Shown here piece after piece: positions 36,701 through 46,400 of a stretch of 64,000 nt of DNA. Positions within the stretch are counted from its first letter, which is position 1. Each line of letters starts with the position of its first letter. The stretch lies in the NCBI GenBank assembly GCA_963793465.1, contig CAWCAJ010000011.1:62001-126000 (forward strand), written 5' to 3'. Origin of the DNA: CAJQPP01 sp963793465 (lineage in GTDB: Bacteria > Planctomycetota > Planctomycetia > Pirellulales > Pirellulaceae). The notes beneath the pieces are model-generated. The model worked only from the letters and a program-made list of their open reading frames with translations. It searched no databases and was not told where the DNA came from. A program made the position numbers and the translations under genes.

Positions 36701-36914
36701 AGGCCTGATCGATGTGCAGGCAGAACGCAAACGATTGAACAACGAGCGGGAGCGTCTCCGCAAAAACATTGCTGGCAAGCAGGGGAAGCTGGCCAATCAG
36801 AATTTTGTGGCCAATGCGCCCCCGGAGATCGTGCAGCGTGAACGGGACGGATTGGAAAAGTTGCACGAGCAGGTGCAGGCAGTCGAGGCCAGCCTGGCCA
36901 GCCTGCCCGACTAA
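33789..36914 (+). CDS. valS: Valyl-tRNA synthetase
   Basis: Class I synthetase of 1041 residues that charges tRNA-Val and edits mischarged threonine. HIGH-type motif in NVTGALHLGHALNNT (residues ~48-60), GTDHAGIATQ, the editing domain (ATTRPETMLADTAV, ITPAHDPNDY), and the KMSKS-type motif ETMSKTKGNGIDPLDV near residue 625. A Cys4 zinc-ribbon insert (CPHCEHSIEQ then CPACRKPF, residues ~670-700) sits after TTETQDVRMP. A C-terminal coiled coil (RKNIAGKQGKLANQNF) ends the protein. ATG 33789 is chosen because the family begins at NRFDFHA; the frame is open upstream. Confidence 0.97.
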   Translation: MTSTAQDIPNRFDFHAAQPRIYRMWESGGFFHAEPDPSKRPYSIVIPPPNVTGALHLGHALNNTLQDILIRMKRMQGFEALWMPGTDHAGIATQARVEKRLKHEENKTRHDLGREALVQRIWRWKDQYEQRILDQLRQMGCSCDWQRTRFTLDDMCARAVRHTFFDLFSHDKIYRGKRLVNWDTYLQTAVSDDEVFNETVQGSFWHFRYPVIDPQSGEPEFVTIATTRPETMLADTAVAVHPDPAAAFDKLESEWRQKRQEARESERPQLDEQLQALQQRRAEFLPGLQQLAAMAADGRQLRLPLMNRVIPLIADVWAKPELGSGCVKITPAHDPNDYEVGQRADLPMINIMNPDGTLNAEAGEYQGLNIKQARQRVVADLQALGLVADIEQREIELPFSDRSKTPIEPLLADQWFVRMEQLAQSAMDAVVSQKIRILPDRYTKGYLDWLAEKRDWPVSRQLWWGHQIPVWSRTLDSDLEVKELQQELQEGLNIDGTTASIQFELCPETNATKRRALHLPFATCHVCVKTQGDPLESILEGMGFVREEDVLDTWFSSALWPHSTLGWPDKTADLQYFYPSSVLITSRDIITLWVARMVLMGLNNTHEIPFRDVYIHPKILDGEGETMSKTKGNGIDPLDVIDKFGADALRFGMAHLTTETQDVRMPVQFECPHCEHSIEQTRKNRELPRIECPACRKPFATQWAETAEDSALKRGPVLSERFEVARNFTNKLWNASRFAMMHLQDYEAGDIDPTELNIEDRWILSRLATVVGKVTAGLENYKYADASRELYAFAWEDFCSFYLEILKDRFADPRQRVLAQRMLAHTLDQLLRLLHPIMPFITEDIWQRLAEFAPRRGFPRASEPAGCLIVAAWPETTLAQQDEEIEQQFALFQNALRAVREIRSRQNIPPRREIEFSIRTDSLVQASLQPLLKYFPSMAAATCSAVGREVAVPAMNAIVSLDGMDIVVDLQGLIDVQAERKRLNNERERLRKNIAGKQGKLANQNFVANAPPEIVQRERDGLEKLHEQVQAVEASLASLPD

Positions 36915-36961
36915 AGCCGTGCCACGATTTACGGTTTGGTAGATTGGCTTCCTTCGGAACC

Positions 36962-36992
36962 AAAAAAAGCCGACGGCTAACAGCCGTCGGCT
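36962..36992 (-). terminator. Rho-independent terminator of the TadE/TadG-like operon
   Basis: AGCCGACGGCT (36968-36978) pairs exactly with AGCCGTCGGCT (36982-36992) around a three-base loop. Read on the minus strand it is followed by a run of seven T (36962-36968), so it ends the minus-strand operon finishing at 37026. It may also end valS. Confidence 0.9.
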
Positions 36993-37025
36993 CCTCGGTG
37001 AATTGGGCTGCAGTGTACGTTCCGG

Positions 37026-38465
37026 CTACTCCGTAATGATCGTCGGCAGGTTATTGGCGATTTCCTGGAACACACGTACCAGGTCCTCGCCGGTATCGGC
37101 ATGATAGTGACGACCACTGCCGATACGGGCCACCTCTTTCATTTCGTTTTTGGAGGATTCTGGCACGCCTTTGCTGAATGTCACTGTGTGAATCACGACG
37201 TTGTAATCATTGACCAGTTGCGTAGCCATGGCTGGCGGCCGCATGGTGCCCGTATTGTGAATACCATCCGTCAACACCACGATGGTTTTGGCAGCGTAAG
37301 GCCGGGCCAACGGATTTGTGGAAAGATTCTTGATGGAATCCAGGCCCTTTAACATACCGTCGCTGACGTTGGTGCCGTTTTTGGGCAAGATCGTATTTAC
37401 CTTGCTGCGGATCGGGTCGAAGTCTGCTGTCAGTCCAAGGTTTTTAGACCCGGAAGTGTTGAATGAAATCAAGGAAACACGTTCTTCCTGATCTGTTTCC
37501 TCCAGTACTTTCAAGAACTCATCCACGGCCACTTCCAGCTGGGCCCATCGGGAATGTCGGGGAGCAGGGGATTGGGATCCGTATTGGTTCGCTCTGCCAC
37601 TCTGATTGACCGACGCCCGGTCCCGCATGTCCTTGGCATACTCGAATTCGTCGATGTGACCCTCTTCGTAAAGATGCCAGTAGCGGTCGTTTTGATAGGC
37701 ATTGACGGGGAATCCCTGCCAGCTGCGATATGGATAGGTGCGGTACCCGATGGTCGTATTCTCGCGACCTCCATAATACCACTCGTTGTATGAGATTTTT
37801 CCCTGGTCGTATAACTGTCGGGCATGTGTCTCCAGGGATGGCCAGTTCTTGTATTCCAGCATGGATCCACTGCGATCGAGTACCAGGGCAATGTCGCGGT
37901 CAACTTGCGTGGTGGTGGACGCAACGACCGGTTCAAACTCGGAGAAGGGACCCCAGCCGGCAAACAACATCTGGATGGACCCCCCTAACGAATCGTTGGT
38001 GCGGCGTCCCACGATGCGGATGGACGTCGCTTTTTGGGTCTTGTTGCGTACGGCCGTGCGATCCTGAGCATCGAACGTGTAACGCCCGTAACCGTTGTCG
38101 AGGCGGTCGGAGAGGCCAAATGTGATCTCGTCGAGCGCGTCCGGATCGCTGCTGGAGTTTTCTGCCGGGTTCAACTGAACCTGCTTGGCGCCCACTTGAT
38201 TCATGGCAGCGGTGGAAACCGCGTAATCAATGGCGATTTGAACCGTGTCGTCTTCCTGATCCTGGAATTCGCTGAAGGCCCGTCCCGCCGCACGGGCTGC
38301 TGCATCCGTGGCCACCCGCAATTGGGTCCGATTCAATTGCATGTAAGCAATATTGACGACGAAGCCGCAAAGCATGAGCAGGACCGGGATCATGATTGCC
38401 ATCAAGGGCGCCACGGCTCCGCGTCGGGAATGGGTTTGTCTGTTGATTCGCATGTTCATAACCAT
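37026..38465 (-). CDS. TadG-like pilus protein with VWA domain
   Basis: 479 residues. An N-terminal Tad/pseudopilin-like membrane segment (GAVAPLMAIMIPVLLMLCGFVVNIA) is followed by a variable region and a von Willebrand A domain with the metal-site motif LVLDRSGSM, a T-containing ITEXX-type GTNVSDGML and VLTDGIHNTG. TadG-like proteins sit in the envelope beside TadE/TadF. It is last in an operon with two TadE-like genes and ends at a strong terminator. MVMNMR offers three possible starts within five codons. Confidence 0.88.
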   Translation of the reverse strand: MVMNMRINRQTHSRRGAVAPLMAIMIPVLLMLCGFVVNIAYMQLNRTQLRVATDAAARAAGRAFSEFQDQEDDTVQIAIDYAVSTAAMNQVGAKQVQLNPAENSSSDPDALDEITFGLSDRLDNGYGRYTFDAQDRTAVRNKTQKATSIRIVGRRTNDSLGGSIQMLFAGWGPFSEFEPVVASTTTQVDRDIALVLDRSGSMLEYKNWPSLETHARQLYDQGKISYNEWYYGGRENTTIGYRTYPYRSWQGFPVNAYQNDRYWHLYEEGHIDEFEYAKDMRDRASVNQSGRANQYGSQSPAPRHSRWAQLEVAVDEFLKVLEETDQEERVSLISFNTSGSKNLGLTADFDPIRSKVNTILPKNGTNVSDGMLKGLDSIKNLSTNPLARPYAAKTIVVLTDGIHNTGTMRPPAMATQLVNDYNVVIHTVTFSKGVPESSKNEMKEVARIGSGRHYHADTGEDLVRVFQEIANNLPTIITE

Positions 38466-38509
38466 ACCTGTTGCAAATTCTGAATGTGGGTCTGTGGGTC
38501 AATTGCAGA

Positions 38510-38974
38510 TTAGAATGAGCTTCCATCGTAGAAGCCGGAATAACTTTCAAACGTGAGCGTGGTGCTGGACTGGATGGTGTAGTTGCCAAAGAATCGCGAT
38601 AGCAGTAGCACGTTGCTGCCGACGGGGATTTCGATGGCCACATGCACGCGGGCTGTGAAATCATTGATTTCATCCTGCAGAACGCCGGCGGAATCGCGGG
38701 CTTCCACGGTAACCGTTTTCGTGCGGCCACCCAGGTAATTCAGGTAGCGGTCGGCCTCCGTCTGAGCCTCCTGAATCTTCGCCCCAGGCACGATCACGGC
38801 TCTGGCCGCCTCATAGGAGGCCACGTCGGCCGCACTCTGCAGCAGGCCAACACGCATGAATTCAAAGGACGCAAATGAAATCAGGAACAGAGCCGGCGCG
38901 ACCAGGGCAAATTCGGCTGCCGCGGTACCGCGACGCTGGCGGCTTTTCATTCTGAATATTGAGATCGGGGTCAT
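38510..38974 (-). CDS. TadE-like pseudopilin (second)
   Basis: 154 residues starting MTPISIFRMKSRQRRG, with the TadE-type segment GTAAAEFALVAPALFLISFASFEF (basic lead, conserved Glu within the hydrophobic stretch). The rest is extracytoplasmic and beta-rich. Possible start at 38986 or 38974; the gene follows the other TadE-like gene by 10-20 bases and precedes the TadG-like gene by 44. Confidence 0.85.
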   Translation of the reverse strand: MTPISIFRMKSRQRRGTAAAEFALVAPALFLISFASFEFMRVGLLQSAADVASYEAARAVIVPGAKIQEAQTEADRYLNYLGGRTKTVTVEARDSAGVLQDEINDFTARVHVAIEIPVGSNVLLLSRFFGNYTIQSSTTLTFESYSGFYDGSSF

Positions 38975-38995
38975 GGGATCTTCCATTGGATGGGG

Positions 38996-39433
38996 TCACT
39001 CTCTACCAGTAAACTCTTTACGCATCACAACGTAGGTGGACATGTCCGGTGGCGAGATGTATCTCATGAAGCCGAATGGAGAGACGGTGTTGACTCTCGT
39101 TGGACCCGTGACGTCAATGCGGATGGGCTCCATCATCTCGGCAGCCTCAGCCGCGGGCGTAACCACCACGGCACTTTCCAATGGATATCCAGTCATGTCG
39201 ATGTGCCGCTCCTCCAGCACCTGACGGATGCGTTCTCTGACAGCGGCATCGTTACCCGTGCTGGTCACGGCTACCCGCGCCCCCTCAAAAGCGGCGATGG
39301 TCAACGACTCTTTCAGATAAATCATGGTCGTCAATTCAATGGTGCCACTGACGATCATCAGGATCAGCGGTAAGCAGAGTGCCGCCTCGACGACGGCACC
39401 ACCTTTTCGGTTTCGATATTGGCTCGGTTTCAT
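38996..39433 (-). CDS. TadE-like pseudopilin (first)
   Basis: 145 residues from ATG 39433 (MKPSQYRNRKGG), containing the TadE signature GAVVEAALCLPLILMIVSGTIEL with the conserved Glu. The open frame extends almost 100 codons upstream but that part has no protein character, so the internal ATG is used. It is the first gene of the TadE-TadE-TadG operon. Confidence 0.85.
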   Translation of the reverse strand: MKPSQYRNRKGGAVVEAALCLPLILMIVSGTIELTTMIYLKESLTIAAFEGARVAVTSTGNDAAVRERIRQVLEERHIDMTGYPLESAVVVTPAAEAAEMMEPIRIDVTGPTRVNTVSPFGFMRYISPPDMSTYVVMRKEFTGRE

Positions 39434-39990
39434 GGTCCTGACCGGAAAAAATGTGGCAATCGCGTATTTGCACTCAACTAAAACATGGACCAGAAATGTA
39501 CGGGAAGCGTTAGGTTTTTTTCCGGGAATGGCAAATAACGGTAAGGATTTCAGGACCTCCCCCAGCCTGCTCCTCGAAAGAGACAACGTTCCCTTTTGGC
39601 AACCTGATGCCACGCTCCAGGCAAACCATCCGCCGTCCGCCAAGGGGATAAAGCCGGACAATGTCCTGTTTTGGAAACAGAATCGATGGAGCTGGTATTG
39701 GGCGGGCAAGAATCCGCAAAGAACCAACGGTGCCTCGACCGCCGCTGGGGAAATCCCGCCGGCCAGAAATCCCGCCGGCTAGAAATCCCGCCGGCTATGG
39801 ACCCGCTGGATCGTCCGAGAAATGTCATGCTCGGGGCCTGGTCGATCTGAATCGCCAGGTCACTGCCCGACCCGACCTGAATCGCCAAGGTCCCTGCTGA
39901 AGGTCCCTGCGGAAGACAACTCGTCACGACCGGGACAATTGGCCATGCCTTGCAATGAATTCGCATGGACCGACCTGCGGGAAGTCCGGA
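39434..39990. other. Intergenic region with 16-bp repeats
   Basis: About 555 bases upstream of the TadE operon and downstream of the DUF1598 gene. It includes three tandem copies of GAAATCCCGCCGGC(C/T)A (39750-39797) and other short GC-rich repeats (AAGGTCCCTGC near 39890). No gene recognised. Confidence 0.5.
39750..39797. repeat. Three 16-bp tandem repeats
   Basis: GAAATCCCGCCGGC(C/T)A repeated three times, with one variant base. Confidence 0.9.
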
Positions 39991-41763
39991 TCAATCCCAG
40001 GCCCAACGGCCTTCCCCGGGCTGGCTCCGCAAAGGAGCAGAAGTTTGATAGGCTGATTGCAGCGGCACCGCTGCCGATTGCCGGATCTTCGATTTCTGAG
40101 CGTAACGGGATGCGTCAAATTCCACACCCCCGCCAAAACCGCTGATCGTGTGGCGGACGCTTCGTCGACCGTCGTGGTGCGTCAACACCCGTTGCCCCAG
40201 AATCGAATCCACCTGCAATGGTATCCCGTTGATCGCTGGCTGGTAGGACAACAGCCCAGGACGCACGGTCCCGTCCAGAAATCGCAGGTCCCATTGCACC
40301 TGGCGATGCATCCCTTCGGAGTGAATCACGCTGGCGGCCAACGCGCAATCAAACAAATTCTTCAGTTCGCCAAATACGGCATCCTGATACGCAATCTCCG
40401 CGAACCGTGTGCTGAAGTCACGGGCAAATCCACTGGCCGGCGGCGAAGATTGGCCCGTATGCACGCGCTCTCCTTGCTGGTTCCAGAATTCGCTTTCACT
40501 CAGCAGTTTGACTCCCTTGCCACTGATTTCGAAGATGGTTCGATCGTCGTTAGTCGTGATGGACTCATAATCCATGGTGAACCACCAGCGAACCAGTTGA
40601 TCCACCTCCGGCAGGTTTCCGTCGTCTTCCAGTCGAATCCGTTCAAAGTAGTTTTTCAATCCGGAAACGCTGGGCTCGACACCCAGACCAATCAGTTTCA
40701 TGCGGTAATCGGCCTCCACAATCACGCTGGCGGCATGCGATGTAGGATCGATACCTTGAATGGTGACATCCATTTGACCCAGCGTCTGCTGCAGTTGCTC
40801 GCGTAACGCTTGACCTTTCAGCGTGGACGTATCAATGAGCTGACGGGCGGCCGCCAGATTGGCTGGGCGGGGGTCGATGGAACATCCGAATTGTCCCTGA
40901 TTCCGCCGTGCATTCCTCAGGCAAACCACCAGATCATCCAGATTCAGGACCGCAAAACCGGTCTCTGTATTGATCGCTCGGCCATCGCGATCGTAATGCC
41001 ATGGTCCTGCCGGACCCGCAATCACGACATCCTGTGTTTCTGGATACAGCATCACGTATTGCAGTCGGTAAATCCCGGCCAGATGTTCCAATTCGGGCGA
41101 GATCGCCAAGCCTGCCGCCTGACGAAACTGCAGTTGGCGTTCCAGATCTCGCAGCGAAACCTTACGCAATTCGGTGGCCTGCCACAGCGTGGAGTCTTCC
41201 ACGGATCTGAAAGAACCACGGCCCAGGCGATTCAACCTTTCCGAGGCATCCGGCTGGATTCGTTTCATAGTCCCGGCAGGGTCGACCCAAACCCCAGCGG
41301 GAAAGGGCAACATTCGACCGACCCCACCGTTCTGTTCCCAAGAATCCGGGTCAAGCGTCTCCTGGATCAAAATCATCAGCGGGCCGAAGTCGGCAATTGT
41401 GATTCCCCCCGCACTGCCCGGCAGGTCTCCCTCACGCTCTGCACCTGAGTCGCCATCGTAACGGGTAAGTTCGTCAAAACTGCTGAATCGACTGGCGTCG
41501 TCCTGCACCCTGGTCAAGGTGTGAAAAGCGTTAAGTCCGGTATCACCGGCGTGTTGAGCCTGCGCAATGCGTTGATACATCTGGTCGCGGAGCTGGGGGT
41601 CCGTTTCTGCAGCGGTCGCGGCCAACGCCAGCGAAAACTCGCCGCTCCGTAACTGGGACTCGAATTTCGAATCCTGAGCTGCGAGTGGCATGCTTACCCA
41701 TGCGACAGCGAAACACGCGAGACAGAATTGAGCGACAGATCGTCGCCAATGAATCGACAACAT
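39991..41763 (-). CDS. Secreted DUF1598 protein
   Basis: 590 residues with a signal peptide (FCLACFAVAWVSMPLAAQ). The body has the features of the planctomycete-specific DUF1598 family: a Gly-rich stretch leading to ADFGPLMILIQETLDPDSWE, FPAGVWVDPAG, and a repeated beta/alpha layout (VTIQGIDPTSHAASVIVEADYRMKLIGLGVEP). ATG 41763 is chosen because the signal peptide follows; the frame is open 14 codons further. Function of the family is unknown. It is followed by more than 500 bases without a gene. Confidence 0.85.
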   Translation of the reverse strand: MLSIHWRRSVAQFCLACFAVAWVSMPLAAQDSKFESQLRSGEFSLALAATAAETDPQLRDQMYQRIAQAQHAGDTGLNAFHTLTRVQDDASRFSSFDELTRYDGDSGAEREGDLPGSAGGITIADFGPLMILIQETLDPDSWEQNGGVGRMLPFPAGVWVDPAGTMKRIQPDASERLNRLGRGSFRSVEDSTLWQATELRKVSLRDLERQLQFRQAAGLAISPELEHLAGIYRLQYVMLYPETQDVVIAGPAGPWHYDRDGRAINTETGFAVLNLDDLVVCLRNARRNQGQFGCSIDPRPANLAAARQLIDTSTLKGQALREQLQQTLGQMDVTIQGIDPTSHAASVIVEADYRMKLIGLGVEPSVSGLKNYFERIRLEDDGNLPEVDQLVRWWFTMDYESITTNDDRTIFEISGKGVKLLSESEFWNQQGERVHTGQSSPPASGFARDFSTRFAEIAYQDAVFGELKNLFDCALAASVIHSEGMHRQVQWDLRFLDGTVRPGLLSYQPAINGIPLQVDSILGQRVLTHHDGRRSVRHTISGFGGGVEFDASRYAQKSKIRQSAAVPLQSAYQTSAPLRSQPGEGRWAWD

Positions 41764-42186
41764 AGGAATGCCTTTTTCTCTGTGATTGCCCTGTGTTCCT
41801 ATCATCGCACAATCACGTGCCAGGAGTCAAGTTTTCCAGCAAAAACACAAGTCCTGTTTGCGTCGTCGGGTCGAATCTGAGTTTGCCAGCCGCAGGTCAG
41901 AATCGTACACCGCACAGCTTTTCCTGCTGCACAATCATACATCGCTGCGCAAAAAAAGACACTCTGGTTGTCAAGCGACTCCCAGAGTGCCTCTCGAGAA
42001 AGAATTCATCCGGCGAAGTTGCATAGCTTCGCAAGAAGAACCAGGATTTCCAACATTTTTTCTGTTAGCTTTTTCTTGTTGGAATTTTTTTGTCAGATCA
42101 ATCGCGATTCGTTACGCTGTCGCGTTGGTTGCGCAAGTGGCTCGGGAAAATGAGTGCGGCACACGCTCAATTTCGTGCGACTCGCA
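41764..42186. other. AT-rich intergenic region
   Basis: About 420 bases between the DUF1598 gene start and the end of the Cys-rich gene. It includes the terminator at 41951-41990 and a T-rich stretch at 42055-42095. No gene recognised. Confidence 0.5.
41951..41990 (-). terminator. Probable terminator of the Cys-rich gene
   Basis: CACTCTGG (41960-41967) pairs with CCAGAGTG (41982-41989). On the minus strand this is followed by TC and seven T (41951-41957). It is about 200 bases downstream of the Cys-rich gene's stop codon. Confidence 0.7.
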
Positions 42187-42930
42187 CTAGTTGCAGCCGC
42201 AGCTGGAACCCACGTTAACACCATCGCAACCCTGACCTTGAAACAGTCCACATCCGCAACCCTGGGACTTCAGTCCCGAGAACAGATCGAAACCGTGACG
42301 AGGACCGCTGCCGCACGGGTGGCACCCGCAGCCGGAGTCCACCAGGCCCTGGTCGCAGCTACCTGAGTCGCAGCCATTCGATGTGTGATGCGAGAGCCAG
42401 CCATGACCGCCGGCACCATGCTTTTGAAACAGCCCGGAAAGCAGTCCACCCTGGCCGCTGCAGCAGGCATCCCCACAACCCGCACCGCAGGCATCCCCAC
42501 AGTTTCCGCCGCCACATGCACCGCGACCCAACATGTTCGATAGAAAATTGCCGCAACCATCATTGCATTGGTTGACGGTATTGCTGGGCCATTTCGAGTG
42601 ATTCTGGCCACATCCGCAGCCGCCATGGCCGCCATGGCAACCATGTTCCCGGATCGGCATCGTGCAGTAGTCGGCCCACAGGGCGTTTGCTGCCTGATAG
42701 GTCCAGGGTCGACAGCAGCAGGTGTCGCTGGGGTACTTGTCATGCGACGAGCAGCCCAGGCATCCATGTTGCTGATGACAATCGCCACTCCCGTTTTCAC
42801 AGTTTCCATTGGCGCAGTTGGAAACAACACCGTGTTGCCCTGCATAACCGCTTCCTGCTGGTTGTGCATAGCTGGTTGCAGTAGCCACCAGAGTGGCGGC
42901 CGCAAAGCACATAATTTTATGTACAGTCAT
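42187..42930 (-). CDS. Cys/Gly-rich secreted protein
   Basis: 247 residues with a signal peptide (MCFAAATLVATATSYAQ). The mature part holds about 30 cysteines, many in CGC, CCC and DAC contexts, within Gly/His-rich stretches. A short conserved-looking core reads RPWTYQAANALWADYC. AGGAGA lies just upstream of ATG 42930. The spacing of Cys and His resembles disulfide-rich surface proteins or metal-binding proteins more than any enzyme. No family recognised. The frame upstream of the ATG is also Cys-rich but is not supported by a ribosome binding site. Confidence 0.78.
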   Translation of the reverse strand: MTVHKIMCFAAATLVATATSYAQPAGSGYAGQHGVVSNCANGNCENGSGDCHQQHGCLGCSSHDKYPSDTCCCRPWTYQAANALWADYCTMPIREHGCHGGHGGCGCGQNHSKWPSNTVNQCNDGCGNFLSNMLGRGACGGGNCGDACGAGCGDACCSGQGGLLSGLFQKHGAGGHGWLSHHTSNGCDSGSCDQGLVDSGCGCHPCGSGPRHGFDLFSGLKSQGCGCGLFQGQGCDGVNVGSSCGCN

Positions 42931-43433
42931 TTTCGAAGTCTCCTGTCCTTCATTCAGATTATTCCTCGACGTGTTGTTGCAGGATTCGCAACATTGGCAA
43001 CGATTGTGACAGAACACGCGGTAGGTTTTCTGGTAGGAACTATCGGACGATTGCCGATCGATGGAGTTGATTCTGTTGCAGCATCTATCGAGGAATCGGA
43101 AATCAGGGTCCATTTCCGTCAGTCATGGCAGTTGCAATCCTCGTATGAGATTGCACGTCAGCAAGGGTCGGCTCGGTGCTGCCAGTCGCAGAGATTCCTG
43201 TCGACTTTGACACTTGAGAAGTTGCTGCGGACGCCAGATGTTAACCCCTGACACTTGGGGCGTGTGGTGGGTGTTACCGCTGATAAAGTGGGCGGGTGGT
43301 TCCGGAAAAGGGCATTGCTCTTCCGTTGCTGGTCGCCCAATCATTGCGGCCCGCCAGTCCCGCCAAACCGGCCAACCCGCCAAACCGGCCCTGGCAGCTG
43401 CCCGCCACCCTGGAATGTTCCGGCTGCGGGCGA
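42931..43433. other. Intergenic region without recognisable gene
   Basis: About 500 bases upstream of the Cys-rich gene and downstream of the YhaN-like gene. Short CCGCCAAACCGGCC-type repeats lie near 43360-43395. No gene, tRNA or clear promoter recognised. Confidence 0.4.
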
Positions 43434-46400
43434 TCAGGCGGAACGTTGCGATACCAATCCCATTTCGATGTCCCATACCTCCAGCGACGGGTGCCGGGGT
43501 GGCCCGACGGGGGCTGGGGTTTCGTGACCCGGGAACTGGAGGTCCAGTTCCTGTTCCCGTTGCTGATCCTGGCCGACGGCCGACAACTCGAACGCCAGGT
43601 CGGGATCGTATTCCTCCGTTTGCAATTGAAAAGCGGAGACGGGCATCGCATCCGGTTGGGGAAGCTGGATGGGCTCCAGCACTTCGGGTTGCGAAACCAC
43701 CTGAATCTCGGCGGCCTCCAGTTTCAACGGGACCGCGTGATGATCGACGACGTCACGATGGTGTGGCAGAATTCTCACGTCCACATCCAGATTGTGGAAC
43801 AGGTCGCGAATATGGTCATGACAGGTGAACATCAGGACCTGATAACCACTGGCGGCAAAATCCCGTAACACAATCGCCGCGGCGCGGGCTCGATCGCTGT
43901 CAAAATTGACCAGCACGTCATCCAATACCATGGGCAGCAACGCCCCGCGGCGGGCGTAGGCGTCAACCAACGCCAAACGTAAACCCAGGTAAACCGCTTC
44001 GCGGGTTCCCCGGCTGAGATGCTCCACGGCCAGAGTTTCGCCCGTTGCGGTATCCACCAGAAGTTCTTCACCGGTCAAACGGGTCCAGATTCGCGTATAA
44101 TGCCCTTCTGTCAAACGCTCCAAATAGCCCGATGCTTCCAGCAACGTTTCCGGTTGGCGTTTGGCTTCATACGATTCGCGGATGGACTCCAGCACCTGGC
44201 CACTGACCGCCAAAACCTGCCACTCGCGCTTGACCCGCTCCATTTCCAGTTCCACGGCAGCCAGTTCCAGCCGGGCTTCGTCCAGGCGAGCGTCCTCACC
44301 GAGCGTCTTGATTTCGTTCAACAATTCACCCCGCTGTTGATGCAGGGACGACTGTTCCCGACGCAGTTCATCGATCTGTTGCTGGATGGCTTCCCAACGC
44401 TTCTCCAGACCATTCTGACCGTAAGTTTCCAAAGTCGTCTTGATCTGGTCTTCGCTGGTGTGTTTGCCGATGGCGGCGAGTATCTGGTCGGTCAAATTCT
44501 GGTGTTCGCCCTTCAGTGCCTGGCGTTGCTTGTGCTGGACCGCAAGCTGCCGATATTCCGGTTCGTTATCAGCACCGGCCAGTGACAACATGTTGCGTTT
44601 TTGATTCAACAAACGATCGAGTTCCCGACCCGCCCGATTGAATGTGGCTCGTAAACCTCGGAATTTCGCAGCCAACTCTTTCCGCTGACCTACCAGGTGG
44701 CGTTGCTCGGCTAACGCCACGCGTAGTTTCTGGACTCTTGCGGTGGGGTCCACTTCCGGCTCGTAGGTAACCCCGACTTCACTGATCAGCGTGTCGATCC
44801 GTTGGGTCAGTTGATCGAGTTCCTTTTCTCGGTCCATGACTTCCGCCTCCAACTGTTCAAACCGGGATCGGAAACCGCTGATCCGTTCGCGACGTTTGGT
44901 GACTTCGGAAAGCTGGTCAGGCAGCAGATCTTCGGGTAAACCGACCAATCTCAAATTCTCCCGCCATTTTCGGTTCAGCGTTTCCAGTTCCCGCTCCAGC
45001 TTCTGTTGCTGTCTGCCGGCCTGTTCCAGATTGGCAATCGCCGATTTGTAGCGGGATTCCAGGGGTAACAGATCTTCCAGTCGGGCCAGTTCCCCTTCAG
45101 CATCCTTGAGTTGCAACTCCCATTCGCCCACACCCGCCGGCAAGTGACGCTCAATGTCGTCCCGTTCGGTCTTGGCCCGTTTCAACTGTTGACGCACCAG
45201 ATCGAATTGATGGCGAAAATCTTCCAGGTCATCCCGGGCCACACGTTCCCAGTGGTGCTTCAGGGCCATGGAGAACAAGCCGAATACCGTCCCCATGATC
45301 ATGAACAGAAAACCGGCTTCGGTGGCGGTCTTGCCGGCAGTGCCGTTGGTCCACCAGAGATTCAGAAGGCCAAAACCAACCAGCACGACGCCCAGAATGA
45401 ACACGGCACCCAGGATGGCCAATTTGCCGACAGGCAACACCTGTTCGTTGACAACGTCATCGATGTCGCGTTCCAGTTCATGCCGCGCCGTATTCAGCTT
45501 TTCAATTTTTTCTTCCAGTTCGACACGCCTCCGCAAGCGGTTGACGACGCGGACCGCTTCCTCCCGGGTCAGGCCATCCGTACCGGTGTTGGCGGCTGCC
45601 GACTTGACCCGGCTCTCATATTGGCCCAATTCGCCCCGTAACCGCTCCAGATCGTCTGTGGCGGTTTCCAGTTGCCTTTGCTGCTCGGTGAGTTGTTTCC
45701 CTGTGGCCTGCAGTGACTGAAAACCACTGTTGGTCAGTTCCCTGACATCCTTGGCTTTGAGATTCAACGACGTGCCCAACCCCGCGACTTCACCACCGAT
45801 AGTGGATTGAATGGCCTCCATTTCGTTTCGCAACCGTTCGGCTTGTCGTTCCAACGCTTCGATCCAGGGCAAATGCTCGCACATCGCATCCACCCGCGTC
45901 GCTTGCGACCACAATTGCCGATTGATCGGCAGATCCATGGCTGCCTTTTTGATCTGGCGGCGATTCTTCTTGATCGATGCCATGCGGGCCTTTTGCTGCG
46001 CGATTTTCTTGTTCAGCTTCTCCAGTTCCTTGATCGAGACCGTCTGTTCGTCGGGCAGTTGACCGATTGCCTGGATTTGTTCGTAAACCAGTTCGCGACT
46101 GCGCCAGCGTTCGGCAACCTGGGTGGCGATTTCCAAAGATCGGGATTCCCGCTCCAGCTGTTTCAGTTGATCCTCCAATTCCTGCAGCTTCCGCGAGGCG
46201 TCGTTGGATTGGGCTGCAACCTTGTTCCAGCGTCGCGAGCGGGCCAGAAGGTCTTCGATTTCCCGTTGCAACTCATCGCGTTTGTTTTCCAATTCTGTCA
46301 AGCGGCCCACTGCTGCGGGATCCTGTCCCCGGATTTGGCGACGCCTTTTGGTCAGGTCTGCCATCACATCGACCAGCGAAACGCGGTCGATCCCGGTCGT

